NCBI RefSeq assembly: GCF_052115865.1
Contig: NZ_JBQKME010000006.1
Location: 62,001-126,000 of the forward strand
Length of the DNA: 64,000 nucleotides
Source: Fundicoccus_A sp052115865
GTDB lineage: Bacteria; Bacillota; Bacilli; Lactobacillales; Aerococcaceae
Reading direction: 5' to 3'
This document shows, in pieces, positions 42,558 to 51,745 of this stretch (within the stretch, counting starts at the first letter, position 1; each line of letters opens with the position of its first letter). Position numbers and translations under genes: made by a program. Under the pieces are notes generated by a model, which worked only from the letters and a program-made list of their open reading frames with translations, had not been told where the DNA came from and made no database searches.

Positions 42558-43229
42558 ATGTTAAATGAAATGATGCATCGACCAGTTGTGATGCCAGAAT
42601 TGGTTGAATATATGCGGACAGCCCAAGCAGGCTTTCCTGGGGGCGTAGGTGAGATTGAAAAATTTGCGAATGATAATGGTATCCCTATAATCCCTCATGA
42701 AACAGCGAAGTTTATAGATTTGTTCTGTGCGACCATTGAACCGCGTTATATTTTAGAAATTGGAACAGCGATAGGCTTTTCGGCCAGCTTGATGGCTCAG
42801 CATTTACAAACAGAGGGCCATTTGACCACGATTGACCGCTACCCTAAAATGTATGAACGTGCCCAAGAAAACTTTAAACGTCTGGGCATCGAAGATCGCG
42901 TGACGCTTTTAGAAGGGGATGCGGCTGACATTCTACCAACCCTCAAAGGCAGTTATGACTTGATTTTTATGGACAGTGCTAAAGCTAAATACATCGATTT
43001 TTATCCTGAATGCATGCGTCTTCTGCGCGTAGGTGGTGTTTTAATTATTGATGATGTTTTTCAAGGTGGCACAATTTTAGATGATGAGAAAGACAGACCG
43101 AAACGTGTCCGTAAAATTCACCGCAAGCTAAATCTCTTATTGGATACCGTTTTAAATGATCCCGATCACCGTTCGTGCTTAGTACCACTGGGAGACGGCT
43201 TAGTGATGGTTAGAAAGGAAAAGGAATAA
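42558..43229 (+). CDS. O-methyltransferase (YrrM/COMT type)
   Basis: 223 residues. SAM-binding motif ILEIGTAIGFSASLMA (about residues 65-80), then TTIDRYP and the metal-coordinating DLIFMDSAKAKYIDFYP and LIIDDVFQGG stretches of cation-dependent O-methyltransferases. The acceptor is unknown (tRNA hydroxyuridine in the TrmR relatives is one possibility). ATG 42558 lies 7 bases after AAAGGAG. A HAD hydrolase follows after a single base. Confidence 0.85.
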   Translation: MLNEMMHRPVVMPELVEYMRTAQAGFPGGVGEIEKFANDNGIPIIPHETAKFIDLFCATIEPRYILEIGTAIGFSASLMAQHLQTEGHLTTIDRYPKMYERAQENFKRLGIEDRVTLLEGDAADILPTLKGSYDLIFMDSAKAKYIDFYPECMRLLRVGGVLIIDDVFQGGTILDDEKDRPKRVRKIHRKLNLLLDTVLNDPDHRSCLVPLGDGLVMVRKEKE

Positions 43230-43230
43230 C

Positions 43231-44064
43231 ATGGCAAATAACATTAAATTAATCGCAATCGATTTAGATGGAACATTATTAACAGACGATAAAACAATCC
43301 CTCAAGCAAATATTGCCGCGATTGAAGAAGCAATGGCACAAGATATTAAGGTTGTTATTTGTACAGGCCGGACGTGGCCGGGAGTTGAACGCTTTGTTGA
43401 ACATCTGCCTTTTCCACATTCTAAAGATGAAGAATATTTAATTTCACAAAACGGAGCGGTGACTTATCGCTTGTCTGATTTAAAAATGATGCAAGAATAT
43501 ACCCTTGCAAGTTCAGCTATTCAACAATTAGTAGACTTCATACCAACTTATGAAACGGAAGGTGCCCGTCTTTTAGCCTTTGATCATGACAAAATGTATT
43601 TAATTGGGGGGCAAGAATCGACCGATTTAGTGATTGAAGATGCTAAAACACTAGCGACGGAAATAACCCATATAAGTTTTGAAGAATTTGTGAAGATTAA
43701 ACGAATTTATAAAATGATGATCATGTCAGAGCAAACACTGTTAGACAAAATCCAATCCGAACTCCCAGAAAGCTTAGCCAGTAACAGTTCTGTCGTCCGC
43801 AGCCAACCGATTATTATCGAGTTTTTACCTAAAGATATTAACAAGGGAGTTGCCTTAAAAGCCCTATCCAACCAACTAAATATCTCTGCTGATAACATTA
43901 TGGCGCTTGGAGATCAATTAAATGACTTTGAAATGCTAGAATATGTTGGTTTAGGCGTTAAGATGGGCAATGGTGTAGACGGGCTAGATGCTGTTGTAGA
44001 CGCAACCACAGCGACTAATAATGAGGCTGGGGTAGCCCAAGCCATTAATAAATATATATTTTAA
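43231..44064 (+). CDS. Cof-type HAD phosphatase
   Basis: 277 residues. Catalytic Asp in AIDLDGTLLTDD (residues 9-20), motif II in VICTGRTW, and motif IV in MALGDQLNDFEML. Type IIB cap between. It would dephosphorylate sugar phosphates or similar small molecules. Co-transcribed with the methyltransferase. A perfect dispersed-motif copy lies within the gene at 43877, preceded by C-rich codons. Confidence 0.88.
   Translation: MANNIKLIAIDLDGTLLTDDKTIPQANIAAIEEAMAQDIKVVICTGRTWPGVERFVEHLPFPHSKDEEYLISQNGAVTYRLSDLKMMQEYTLASSAIQQLVDFIPTYETEGARLLAFDHDKMYLIGGQESTDLVIEDAKTLATEITHISFEEFVKIKRIYKMMIMSEQTLLDKIQSELPESLASNSSVVRSQPIIIEFLPKDINKGVALKALSNQLNISADNIMALGDQLNDFEMLEYVGLGVKMGNGVDGLDAVVDATTATNNEAGVAQAINKYIF
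43877..43889 (+). repeat. Dispersed motif TAAATATCNCTGC, perfect copy inside a gene
   Basis: Perfect copy (N=T) inside the HAD phosphatase gene, read in frame as part of LNISA; the TAA is out of frame. Confidence 0.8.
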
Positions 44065-44167
44065 TTTGCAAGCGAGATTTAACAATTTATTTATAGAATC
44101 TTCACAATTGTATGTTACAATATGTACTTGAATGAGGAAGAAAATAATTAAATGGTGGTGGACGTAT

Positions 44168-45559
44168 ATGAAAAAAACTTTCATAATTAGCTTAATAACG
44201 CTGATAATACTTGGAGTCGCATATAGTGCCGGAATAGGTTATTATGCAGAAAAGTTCCAAGCAAATACAACTTTTGGTTCAGTAGATATTAGTAACTTAA
44301 CGTTACAAGAAGCTCAAGCTAAAATTGAAGAAGAGCTAAATAATGAAACTATAACAATAAAAGAAAATGGTCAAACTTTAGGAACTTTTACTGTTAGCGA
44401 ATTAAATGGTCAACTTAATACAGAGGAAGTTTTAACTAGCACTTATAATTCACAAAACCCAACCGAATGGTTAGGTGGATATTTTTCAAGTGTTGAGTAT
44501 GATCATGCATTAATGGATAATTTAGAAATTAATGACGAAGATTTAACAGCTGTTTTAGCTGAGATTGGCTTAACTAACTCAGATCGCGAAGCAGCAACGA
44601 ATGCTTACATTGATTACCAAGACGGTCGTGGCTATTTCGTTCAAGACGCTTCTAATGGAACGCAATTAGACCTCGATGAAGTTAAAGAATTAATTGTAAC
44701 AGGCTTACAAGACGGAACTGAAGAAGTTGAAATCAATCAAACTTACTTAGAACCTGAAGTAACCGCTGAAAGTGAAGAAATTCAATCTTTAATGAATCGT
44801 ATTGAGGAATTAACAAGCACAAAAATTACCTTAGATATTGCAGGTAACCAAGTGACGATTCCGCAAGAAAAAATTGAAGAATGGTTATACTTTGATAGTG
44901 AAAACAATCCAGTATTTGACCAAAATCTAATTTATGAATATTTAGGAACCTTAAATGACCAATATGCAACTTATAATTCATATCGCTCATTTAACAGTAC
45001 ATTACAAGGTGAAGTAACTGTAGATCCAGGTACATTAGGTTGGTCAATTTACCGTGATGAAGAAGCGGCACAAATTGCTGCAGACTTATTAGCAGGTGAA
45101 GATATTACACGTCAACCAATTATCCAAGGGACAGGTTATAATTCTAACGGTGACGACATTGGTGGAACTTATGTTGAAGTAGACTTAGCCAACCAAATGA
45201 TGTACTACTACCGTGATGGTGTAAAGATGTTAGAAACAGCTATTGTAAGTGGTATGGGGAATAACCATGCGGTTCCAACCCCTACGATTGCTGGAGCGTA
45301 TTCTATTTGGAATAAAGAAAGAGATGCCACTCTAGTAGGAATTAACCAACAAAGAGGTAACGACTATGAACAACCTGTAAGTTATTGGTTACCTTTTGAC
45401 GATACTGGTCAAGGTATTCACGATGCTAACTGGCAAGCTAACTTTGGTGGCGATATTTACCAATATGCTGGTTCGCAAGGATGTATTAACACCCCTCCTG
45501 GAATGATGGCTCAATTATTTGAATTAGTTGAGGTTGGAACACCTGTTATCATATTTTAA
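44168..45559 (+). CDS. L,D-transpeptidase with peptidoglycan-binding domains
   Basis: 463 residues. An N-terminal membrane helix (FIISLITLIILGVAYSAGIGYYA) is followed by extracellular repeated PG_binding_4 regions rich in Asn/Glu and a C-terminal YkuD domain with QGIHDANW and the catalytic Cys439 in SQGCINTPPG. The enzyme forms 3-3 cross-links or attaches proteins to the wall. GGTGG precedes ATG 44168; an earlier in-frame ATG overlaps no site. It lies directly upstream of walR; L,D-transpeptidases and other wall enzymes are typical WalR targets, but I could not confirm a WalR box. Confidence 0.9.
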   Translation: MKKTFIISLITLIILGVAYSAGIGYYAEKFQANTTFGSVDISNLTLQEAQAKIEEELNNETITIKENGQTLGTFTVSELNGQLNTEEVLTSTYNSQNPTEWLGGYFSSVEYDHALMDNLEINDEDLTAVLAEIGLTNSDREAATNAYIDYQDGRGYFVQDASNGTQLDLDEVKELIVTGLQDGTEEVEINQTYLEPEVTAESEEIQSLMNRIEELTSTKITLDIAGNQVTIPQEKIEEWLYFDSENNPVFDQNLIYEYLGTLNDQYATYNSYRSFNSTLQGEVTVDPGTLGWSIYRDEEAAQIAADLLAGEDITRQPIIQGTGYNSNGDDIGGTYVEVDLANQMMYYYRDGVKMLETAIVSGMGNNHAVPTPTIAGAYSIWNKERDATLVGINQQRGNDYEQPVSYWLPFDDTGQGIHDANWQANFGGDIYQYAGSQGCINTPPGMMAQLFELVEVGTPVIIF

Positions 45560-45580
45560 TCATTAAAATAAGCTATAGTA

Positions 45581-45626
45581 AACAGAGGCAAGTGATGTCA
45601 GATTCGTACATCCTACCTCTGTTTTT
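45581..45626 (+). terminator. L,D-transpeptidase terminator
   Basis: AACAGAGG and GATGT arms pair with the region ending CCTCTGTT (one bulge), followed by Ts. Confidence 0.8.
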
Positions 45627-45671
45627 ATATTAATGAAGCAATAAGATATATTAAAATTAATGGTGATAGTT

Positions 45672-45699
45672 TTGACTAATTGCTTGTAATCGCTATAAT
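45672..45699 (+). promoter_or_regulatory. walRK operon promoter
   Basis: -35 TTGACT (45672-45677), 16-base spacer, -10 TATAAT (45694-45699), about 60 bases upstream of the walR start. Confidence 0.75.
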
Positions 45700-45758
45700 A
45701 AAAGAGTGAGTGAGAATTTTTCAAAATAAATAAGTATGACACTAAGAGGAGTGAGAAA

Positions 45759-46466
45759 ATGAAAAAGATTTTAGTAGTCGATGATGAAAAGCCGATTTCC
45801 GATATTATCGAATTTAACCTAAAAAATGAAGGTTACGAAGTAGTGAAAGTATACGATGGTGATGAAGCCGTTGAAATGTTTAAAAAAGAAGATCCTGATC
45901 TCGTTATCTTGGATTTAATGTTACCAGGAAAAGATGGCTTAGAAGTTTGCCGTGAAATTCGTAAAGACAGTGCTGTGCCCATTATTATGTTAACAGCTAA
46001 AGATTCAGAAATTGATAAAGTATTAGGTTTAGAACTAGGTGCCGATGACTATGTCACCAAGCCATTTTCTAACCGTGAGTTAATTGCGCGTGTAAAAGCC
46101 AATTTAAGACGTAATGCTTTTCGCGATTATGAACAAGACAATGCTGAGAAGAATAATGATATTGCTGTAGGAGAATTAATTGTTCACCAAGATGCCTATA
46201 TCATTTCAAAACGTGGCCAAGAAATTGAACTTACTCATCGTGAATTTGAATTACTACATTATTTAGCTAAACATATTGGTCAAGTGATGACACGCGAACA
46301 TTTACTTGAAACCGTATGGGGATATGATTATTTTGGTGATGTTCGTACGGTGGATGTGACGATCCGTCGTTTACGTGAAAAAATTGAAGATTCACCGAGT
46401 CATCCAACCTATATTGTAACGCGCCGAGGCGTAGGATACTTTCTAAAAAACCCAGAACAGGATTAA
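45759..46466 (+). CDS. walR: Response regulator WalR
   Basis: 235 residues, OmpR family. Receiver domain with acidic pocket VVDDEKPI, phosphorylated Asp52 in ILDLMLPGKDG, Thr and Lys in switch positions; C-terminal winged helix ending VRTVDVTIRRLREKIED ... RRGVGYFL. WalR is the essential regulator of cell-wall turnover in Firmicutes. AGAGGAGTG precedes ATG. First gene of walR-walK-yycH-yycI with spacings of 6, -1 and -11 bases. Confidence 0.97.
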   Translation: MKKILVVDDEKPISDIIEFNLKNEGYEVVKVYDGDEAVEMFKKEDPDLVILDLMLPGKDGLEVCREIRKDSAVPIIMLTAKDSEIDKVLGLELGADDYVTKPFSNRELIARVKANLRRNAFRDYEQDNAEKNNDIAVGELIVHQDAYIISKRGQEIELTHREFELLHYLAKHIGQVMTREHLLETVWGYDYFGDVRTVDVTIRRLREKIEDSPSHPTYIVTRRGVGYFLKNPEQD

Positions 46467-46472
46467 GAGAAG

Positions 46473-48323
46473 ATGAAGCGTCCCTTTTCTATATTTCAGT
46501 CAATCTACATTAAAATTCCACTATTATTTATTTTTATCTTAATGATTGCTTTTCAGTTTATTGCTGTTTTCTTTGTGGACCAATTAGAAACGCAAACAGC
46601 CAATAACTACAAAGAAACCGTTAATACACAAGTGGATTTGTTAATGAATAATGTCCGACCGATTCTAAGTGATACCACTCTGTCGAATGATGATCGTTAT
46701 TCGAGAATGAATCAGGTCTTGGACTCTTTTCAACAATCGAATGCTGTTTATCAAGTGATCAATCCGCAAAGTTATGTGATTGCCACAAATGAGACCAATG
46801 TGGCCAATGCGGTTGGTCGACGGATGAATAGCAATGAGATTAACCAAGTTTTTTTAAATCAACGTTCATACGTTGCAGAATTGTATAACCCCATTTCAGG
46901 TATCCAACAATATACCGTCATACAGCCAGTGATTTCATTGGATAATAATCAACTGCTCGGGGTTATTCATGCTGTAGCGGATATGACACAAATATATGAA
47001 CAGACAGGTGATATTATGGTCGTCTTCATCCAATCAGCTGTCTTTTCTGTCTTGCTTACTTTTATTGTTTCAATCGTTCTTTCACAAGGTTTAACGCGGC
47101 CGATTGAAAATATTCGCCAGCAGGCAATCCGTATTTCTGAAGGTAACTATGATTACCCAGCAACGGTTTATGGCCAAGATGAGCTTGGAGAATTAGCCAT
47201 GACCATCAATGATGTGGCGGTCAAAGTTAAAGAAGCCCAAGAATTAACCGAGTCGGAAAGACAGCGTTTGGATGGTGTTTTACGCCATATGACGGATGGG
47301 GTGTTGGCAACAGACCGTCGCGGTAATATTATTTTAGTAAATAACCGTGCGCTTTCTTTACTCAATGTCCCACATCAAAAAGCCATTGGGATCTCGATTT
47401 TAAGTTTATTGGATATTACCAATCAGGTTACCTTAGAAACCTTACTAACAAGCGACCAAGAAGTATTAATGAACCGCAGTGATGGTAAGATTCAAACCAT
47501 TTTAAAAGCAGAGTTCTCATTAATCCGCCGAGATACTGGTTTTGTTACAGGTCTAGTTTGTGTGCTTACCGATGTGACAGAACAAGAAAAAACGGAACAA
47601 GAGCGACGCGATTTCGTCTCCAATGTTTCGCATGAATTAAGAACCCCATTAACGTCGATTAAAAGTTACTCCGAAGCCCTTTCAGATGGGGCATGGGAAG
47701 ATCCAGTCATTGCACCTCAATTTATTGAAGTAATCCAATCTGAAACGAACCGTATGATTCGGATGATTGGGAACCTACTGGACTTATCGAAACTTGATGG
47801 TGGTCAAATTAAACCTGAAATGGAATTATTAGATTATAAACGCGTCATGAATCATATTATTGACCGCTTTGAATTTATGTTGAAAAGTGGAAAAACTTCA
47901 AAAGGCTTCGTGATTAATCGTGAGTTTACCACTTCAGATATTTATATTGAAATGGACCAAGACCGAATGACGCAAGTAATTGATAACTTGATTAACAATG
48001 CGATTAAATATTCGCCGGCAGGCGGGGAGATATTTATTAGTATTCAAGAATCCCATAATAAGGTGACAACGATTGTGCGTGACCAAGGGCTTGGGATTCC
48101 GCAAAAGGACTTGCCGCATTTGTTTGAGCGTTTTTATCGGGTTGATAAGGCCAGATCACGTGATCAAGGTGGGACGGGTCTTGGTTTAGCGATTTCTAAA
48201 GAAGTGATTGAGTTGCATGGTGGAAAAATTTGGGTGGAGAGTCGTGAAGGTTACGGTTCTTCGTTTATCTTTGAATTACCTTACGAAATCTTTGAAATCA
48301 TAGACGAGGGGTGGGATGACTAA
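46473..48323 (+). CDS. walK: Sensor histidine kinase WalK
   Basis: 616 residues. Two membrane helices (about 11-31 and 184-207) flank an extracellular sensor domain; then HAMP, PAS (GVLATDRRGNIILVNNRAL), HisKA with His387 in SNVSHELRTPLTS, and HATPase_c (NNAIKYSP, DQGLGIP, GTGLGLAIS). It senses cell-wall state and phosphorylates WalR. The stop overlaps the yycH start. From about 48030, after a degenerate motif copy, the + strand becomes notably G-rich. Confidence 0.97.
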   Translation: MKRPFSIFQSIYIKIPLLFIFILMIAFQFIAVFFVDQLETQTANNYKETVNTQVDLLMNNVRPILSDTTLSNDDRYSRMNQVLDSFQQSNAVYQVINPQSYVIATNETNVANAVGRRMNSNEINQVFLNQRSYVAELYNPISGIQQYTVIQPVISLDNNQLLGVIHAVADMTQIYEQTGDIMVVFIQSAVFSVLLTFIVSIVLSQGLTRPIENIRQQAIRISEGNYDYPATVYGQDELGELAMTINDVAVKVKEAQELTESERQRLDGVLRHMTDGVLATDRRGNIILVNNRALSLLNVPHQKAIGISILSLLDITNQVTLETLLTSDQEVLMNRSDGKIQTILKAEFSLIRRDTGFVTGLVCVLTDVTEQEKTEQERRDFVSNVSHELRTPLTSIKSYSEALSDGAWEDPVIAPQFIEVIQSETNRMIRMIGNLLDLSKLDGGQIKPEMELLDYKRVMNHIIDRFEFMLKSGKTSKGFVINREFTTSDIYIEMDQDRMTQVIDNLINNAIKYSPAGGEIFISIQESHNKVTTIVRDQGLGIPQKDLPHLFERFYRVDKARSRDQGGTGLGLAISKEVIELHGGKIWVESREGYGSSFIFELPYEIFEIIDEGWDD

Positions 48324-49813
48324 TGAAAAAACTACCTTGGATGTCGATTATCTTAGCCATTGTCATTGCGGCCAGTTTATTTCTAACCTATTTCCTTATT
48401 TTTGATGCCATTCCTTTTTACCAGTTGTTTATGGATACGCGTGTAGAAGAAACCACCCAAATTGTGGGTGAGGATAATTACACCAGTGATTTTTATGACA
48501 ATAATACGCGTACGAGTTTGACCAATACTTTATATCCTACGAAAGTTGTCATTAATGAAACCGAGGAAGTCTATGTGGTACATGATGTGGACTTGATTAG
48601 TTCGTTAGTTGCGCAAATGCGTTCGAATCAATTGGTTGTTTCTGAGAGTGTAGTTGTAGAAGATTCGGATTTATTTTACCAGCATCTAAATGAAAATCAT
48701 GTCCAGTTTGTTTTTGCCAATGATTTTCCCATTGTTACGATGGATCATTATTTAGAAATTCAAGATAACCAACAACCGGCGTATACCTTTGATAGAATCG
48801 TGGTTCCCTTCGGAAAAAGTAATCAGGCTTTCTTGATGAACAGTAGCCAGCAGTCCTTTTTGGAGGTGGAAGTTGCGAATTACTTTGCGCTTAATCTCCA
48901 CGAACTTGCGCAAGAGTCAAGAAATCTATGGATGCAGGCAGACCGATTCCCTATTGCCAATGAAGAATTTGTCTATTTACCACTTAATGGTTTAACTTTA
49001 GATATGGAAGAGTATTTATTACAAGTCATCCCAGAAACCATCTATACTGATTTGGTTTTTGGAGACCATAATACACGCTTTATTCGTTTATCCCCTTCCA
49101 ATTCGCAAACAGTCAGTACCTATCAAAGTTTAGATACTGTCTTAACCTTCGATACGGTTACGCAAACCTTTAATATTGAGTACACAACCCCAGAAGATCA
49201 AGTAAGGATGAATTTTGATCAACGCATTCGCTTAGGGTTAAACCTCGTGTCAGACTTTGACTTTTGGGAAGAAGGGATTCGTTATAGCGATCAAGTAGGG
49301 GACATGATTATTTTCCGCCGTTACCTAAATGGGCTACCGATTTATTTTCAAAACCGCATTACACCTTATGGTAGCACGATTATTTATTTAGAAAATAGTA
49401 ACAATGACTTAAATAACAACAGTGTGGTCGCTCGCCTTCAAAGTTCGGCTGTTCGTTTGTTGGCTAAAATTGACGACCAATCAGAAGCGGTCCAATTGGA
49501 AACCGCAGAAGAAATGGTCGGTGTTTTAAACCAACAAGGCCTCAGCTTTAGAGACTTCTCAAATGTGACCCTAGGTTACCAGTGGTTGCCAGAAATGGAG
49601 AATATGTCAAAAGTGAACTTTATGCCTGCTTGGTTTTTTAATTACCAAGGCACTTATTACTCACTGGAACAAATTAGTAATGGTGTCATTAATCAATTGA
49701 TGGAAGAAGCCGAAGAAGGTGCAGCCGAAACAGAATCCGATGATGAAGTCAGTTGGCTAGACCAAAGCGCTACTTACCGATTGGCGCAAGGAGGTGCATT
49801 AAATGGACTATAA
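48323..49813 (+). CDS. yycH: WalRK regulatory protein YycH
   Basis: 496 residues. A single N-terminal membrane helix (SIILAIVIAASLFLTYFLIF) and a long extracellular region match YycH in length and layout. In Bacillus YycH and YycI form a membrane complex with WalK that restrains it; in Staphylococcus they activate it. It overlaps walK by 1 base and yycI by 11 bases, supporting co-production. Extracellular region ends in an acidic stretch EEAEEGAAETESDDE. Confidence 0.9.
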   Translation: MKKLPWMSIILAIVIAASLFLTYFLIFDAIPFYQLFMDTRVEETTQIVGEDNYTSDFYDNNTRTSLTNTLYPTKVVINETEEVYVVHDVDLISSLVAQMRSNQLVVSESVVVEDSDLFYQHLNENHVQFVFANDFPIVTMDHYLEIQDNQQPAYTFDRIVVPFGKSNQAFLMNSSQQSFLEVEVANYFALNLHELAQESRNLWMQADRFPIANEEFVYLPLNGLTLDMEEYLLQVIPETIYTDLVFGDHNTRFIRLSPSNSQTVSTYQSLDTVLTFDTVTQTFNIEYTTPEDQVRMNFDQRIRLGLNLVSDFDFWEEGIRYSDQVGDMIIFRRYLNGLPIYFQNRITPYGSTIIYLENSNNDLNNNSVVARLQSSAVRLLAKIDDQSEAVQLETAEEMVGVLNQQGLSFRDFSNVTLGYQWLPEMENMSKVNFMPAWFFNYQGTYYSLEQISNGVINQLMEEAEEGAAETESDDEVSWLDQSATYRLAQGGALNGL

Positions 49814-50657
49814 ACGAATTCAGATTTTGTTAATTGTTTTCTTTTTCGTTTTTGATATTTATTTAGTGTATCAATTGTTGGCGCAGGTGGATTTTGGCAG
49901 TCAGCATTCGGTCAACAACCAAGAATTTGTGACCATTGAAGAGCGTTTGGATAGCCGTGGCATCACTTTGAATCAAGAATTGTCGACTGAAATCGAAAGT
50001 TTGCCTTTAATAAAGGCTGACTACAATACCGTCTTACGCGACAATGTGAATCAATTAGTCAATCAAATTACGACGGTTTCTGACAACGGTGTGCTAGAAA
50101 GTACTTTCGTCGAACCCATTAACTTGGAAGGTCTAATTACAGCCGATACCGCTGGCCTTTCGGTCGACCAAGCCCGTTATTTGATGGACAACTATTTGTC
50201 GCAAGATGAATTTTTTATCAATGGGGAAGAATACCGCCAATGGTGGTATGTCCCTTCAAACCGTATAATCGTTTTTTGGATGAGTGCCTATGATGGAGCC
50301 CCTATTGTTGATGGTTCTGCCGAAATCCGTATTTCGCTGGATGAAGACTACAACTTGCAAAGCTATCGTCAAACCTATGTGAATGACCTGGTTCCGATCA
50401 GCGAGGACAGTCCGTTTCAACTGATTTCCCAAGAAAATTCCTTGGAAGTCCTAGACAACCGCCTCCAAACCTTCATTCCGTCAAACGCTTATGTCGTCCA
50501 CATTACCTTGAGTTACGCCCAATATTCCGGCTTAAATGACTACCAAATCTTTTCGCCCGTTTGGAATGTGGTCTACTCTTACAGCGACGGCCAAGTCGGG
50601 TCTATGCTAGTCGACGCCATGCGAGGTGAAGTCCTCGTCCGTCGAGCCACCAATTAA
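49803..50657 (+). CDS. yycI: WalRK regulatory protein YycI
   Basis: 284 residues with one N-terminal membrane helix (IQILLIVFFFVFDIYLVYQLL) and an extracellular domain of the YycI/YycH fold. It partners YycH on WalK. AAGGAGGTG precedes ATG. A motif-like GATATTTATTTA lies within the first codons and is followed by G-rich sequence; the last 250 bases are strongly C-rich and the TAA stop sits in a perfect motif copy. walJ, normally next, is displaced 7.7 kb away. Confidence 0.92.
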   Translation: MDYKRIQILLIVFFFVFDIYLVYQLLAQVDFGSQHSVNNQEFVTIEERLDSRGITLNQELSTEIESLPLIKADYNTVLRDNVNQLVNQITTVSDNGVLESTFVEPINLEGLITADTAGLSVDQARYLMDNYLSQDEFFINGEEYRQWWYVPSNRIIVFWMSAYDGAPIVDGSAEIRISLDEDYNLQSYRQTYVNDLVPISEDSPFQLISQENSLEVLDNRLQTFIPSNAYVVHITLSYAQYSGLNDYQIFSPVWNVVYSYSDGQVGSMLVDAMRGEVLVRRATN

Positions 50658-50667
50658 ATATCACTGC
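50655..50667 (+). repeat. Dispersed motif TAAATATCNCTGC, perfect copy
   Basis: Perfect copy whose first three bases are the yycI stop codon; the operon terminator follows. Confidence 0.8.
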
Positions 50668-50670
50668 ATG

Positions 50671-50715
50671 AAGCACAAGCAAGGCTGGTTATCTCTAGTC
50701 TTACTTGTGCTTTTT
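50671..50715 (+). terminator. walRK-yycHI terminator
   Basis: 13-base arms with one G-U pair (50671-50683 and 50700-50712) and a T run. Confidence 0.8.
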
Positions 50716-50839
50716 AGGTGGGATTGGGAGAAGGTGGAGTAAACAGACGATTGTGCCCTAGTATCTAGTCTAGTCCATATAATTGTGTAAATTGGATAAG
50801 TTGCGGTTCTGATGTAAAAATGTCTATTATGTGTCAGAA

Positions 50840-51600
50840 TAGATCTGGATCAGACGCAACCTAGCCTGTTATCCGTCAGATTGCCCTAGATTAGACGAAA
50901 AGCTGCCTGTTATTCGTCAGATTAGCCATAGATCAGACGAAAGCTGCCTGTTATTCGTCAGATTGGCCCTGGATTAGACGAAACCTAGCTTATTATTCGT
51001 CAGATCAGCCTTGAATCAGACGAAACCTAGCTTATTATTCGTCAGATCAGTCTTGGATTAGACGAAAAGCTGCCTGTTGTTCGTCAGATCAGCCATGAAT
51101 CAGACGAAAAGCTGCCTGTTATCCGTCAGATTGGCCTTGGATCAGACGAAAAGCTGCCTGTTATCCGTCAGATTAGCCATAGATCAGACGAAAGCTGCCT
51201 GTTATTCGTCAGATTGGCCCTAGATCAGACGCAACCTAGCCTGTTACTCGTCAGATTGGCCCTGGAACAGACGCAACCTAGCCTGTTATTCGTCAGATTG
51301 GCCCTGGATTAGACGCAACCTAGCTTACTATTCGTCAGATCAGCCTTGAATCAGACGCAACCTAGCCTGTTATTTGTCAGATCAGCCTTGGATCAGACGA
51401 AATCTAGCTTATTGTTCGTCAGATCAGCCTTGGATCAGACGCAACCTAGCCTGTTATTCGTCAGATTGGCCCTGGATCAGACGAAAAGCTGCCTGCTATT
51501 CGTCAGATTGGCCTGGATTAGACGCAACCTAGCCTGTTATTCGTCGGATTAGGCCCTAAATAGACGATTTCGGCCTACTATTCCGTCTATTTAGCCACTA
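50840..51600. repeat. 41-42 bp tandem array F (about 17 units)
   Basis: CGTCAGA (or one-base variants) recurs from 50874 at 50915, 50956, 50998, 51040, 51082, 51124, 51166, 51207, 51249, 51291, 51333, 51375, 51417, 51459, 51501 and 51542. Spacings are 41 or 42. The preceding arm GACGAA pairs with TTCGTC across about 13 bases in many units. Two sub-variants (AAAAGCTGCCTG and AACCTAGCCTG) are interspersed. The last unit diverges to TAGACGATTT..CCGTCTATTTAG, resembling arrays A and D. No credible gene lies in this 1.1 kb gap. Confidence 0.9.
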
Positions 51601-51745
51601 AACAAACCAATCCCCATCTAATAACCATCTAATTCCCATCGAGTCAACATCCCACCTGAACAATTAGGCTCCCAAGACAAGCTGACAAAATTTGTTCGTG
51701 TTCATTTGCAGATATTTATTTTAAAGTAGAAGTATAAGGGAGTGG

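Noticed and set aside
44101..44140. WalR box upstream of the L,D-transpeptidase gene
   Set aside because: TGTTAC and TGTACT are present but their spacing is 4, not the 5 of the consensus; too weak to report.
51346..51552. Open frame inside array F as a repeat protein gene
   Set aside because: It exists only because 42-bp units keep the frame; no ribosome site, and units of 41 bp break the frame elsewhere in the array.
17101..51600. REP/BIME or insertion-sequence ends as explanation of the arrays
   Set aside because: No transposase, no shared sequence between arrays and no target duplications visible; only the period is shared.
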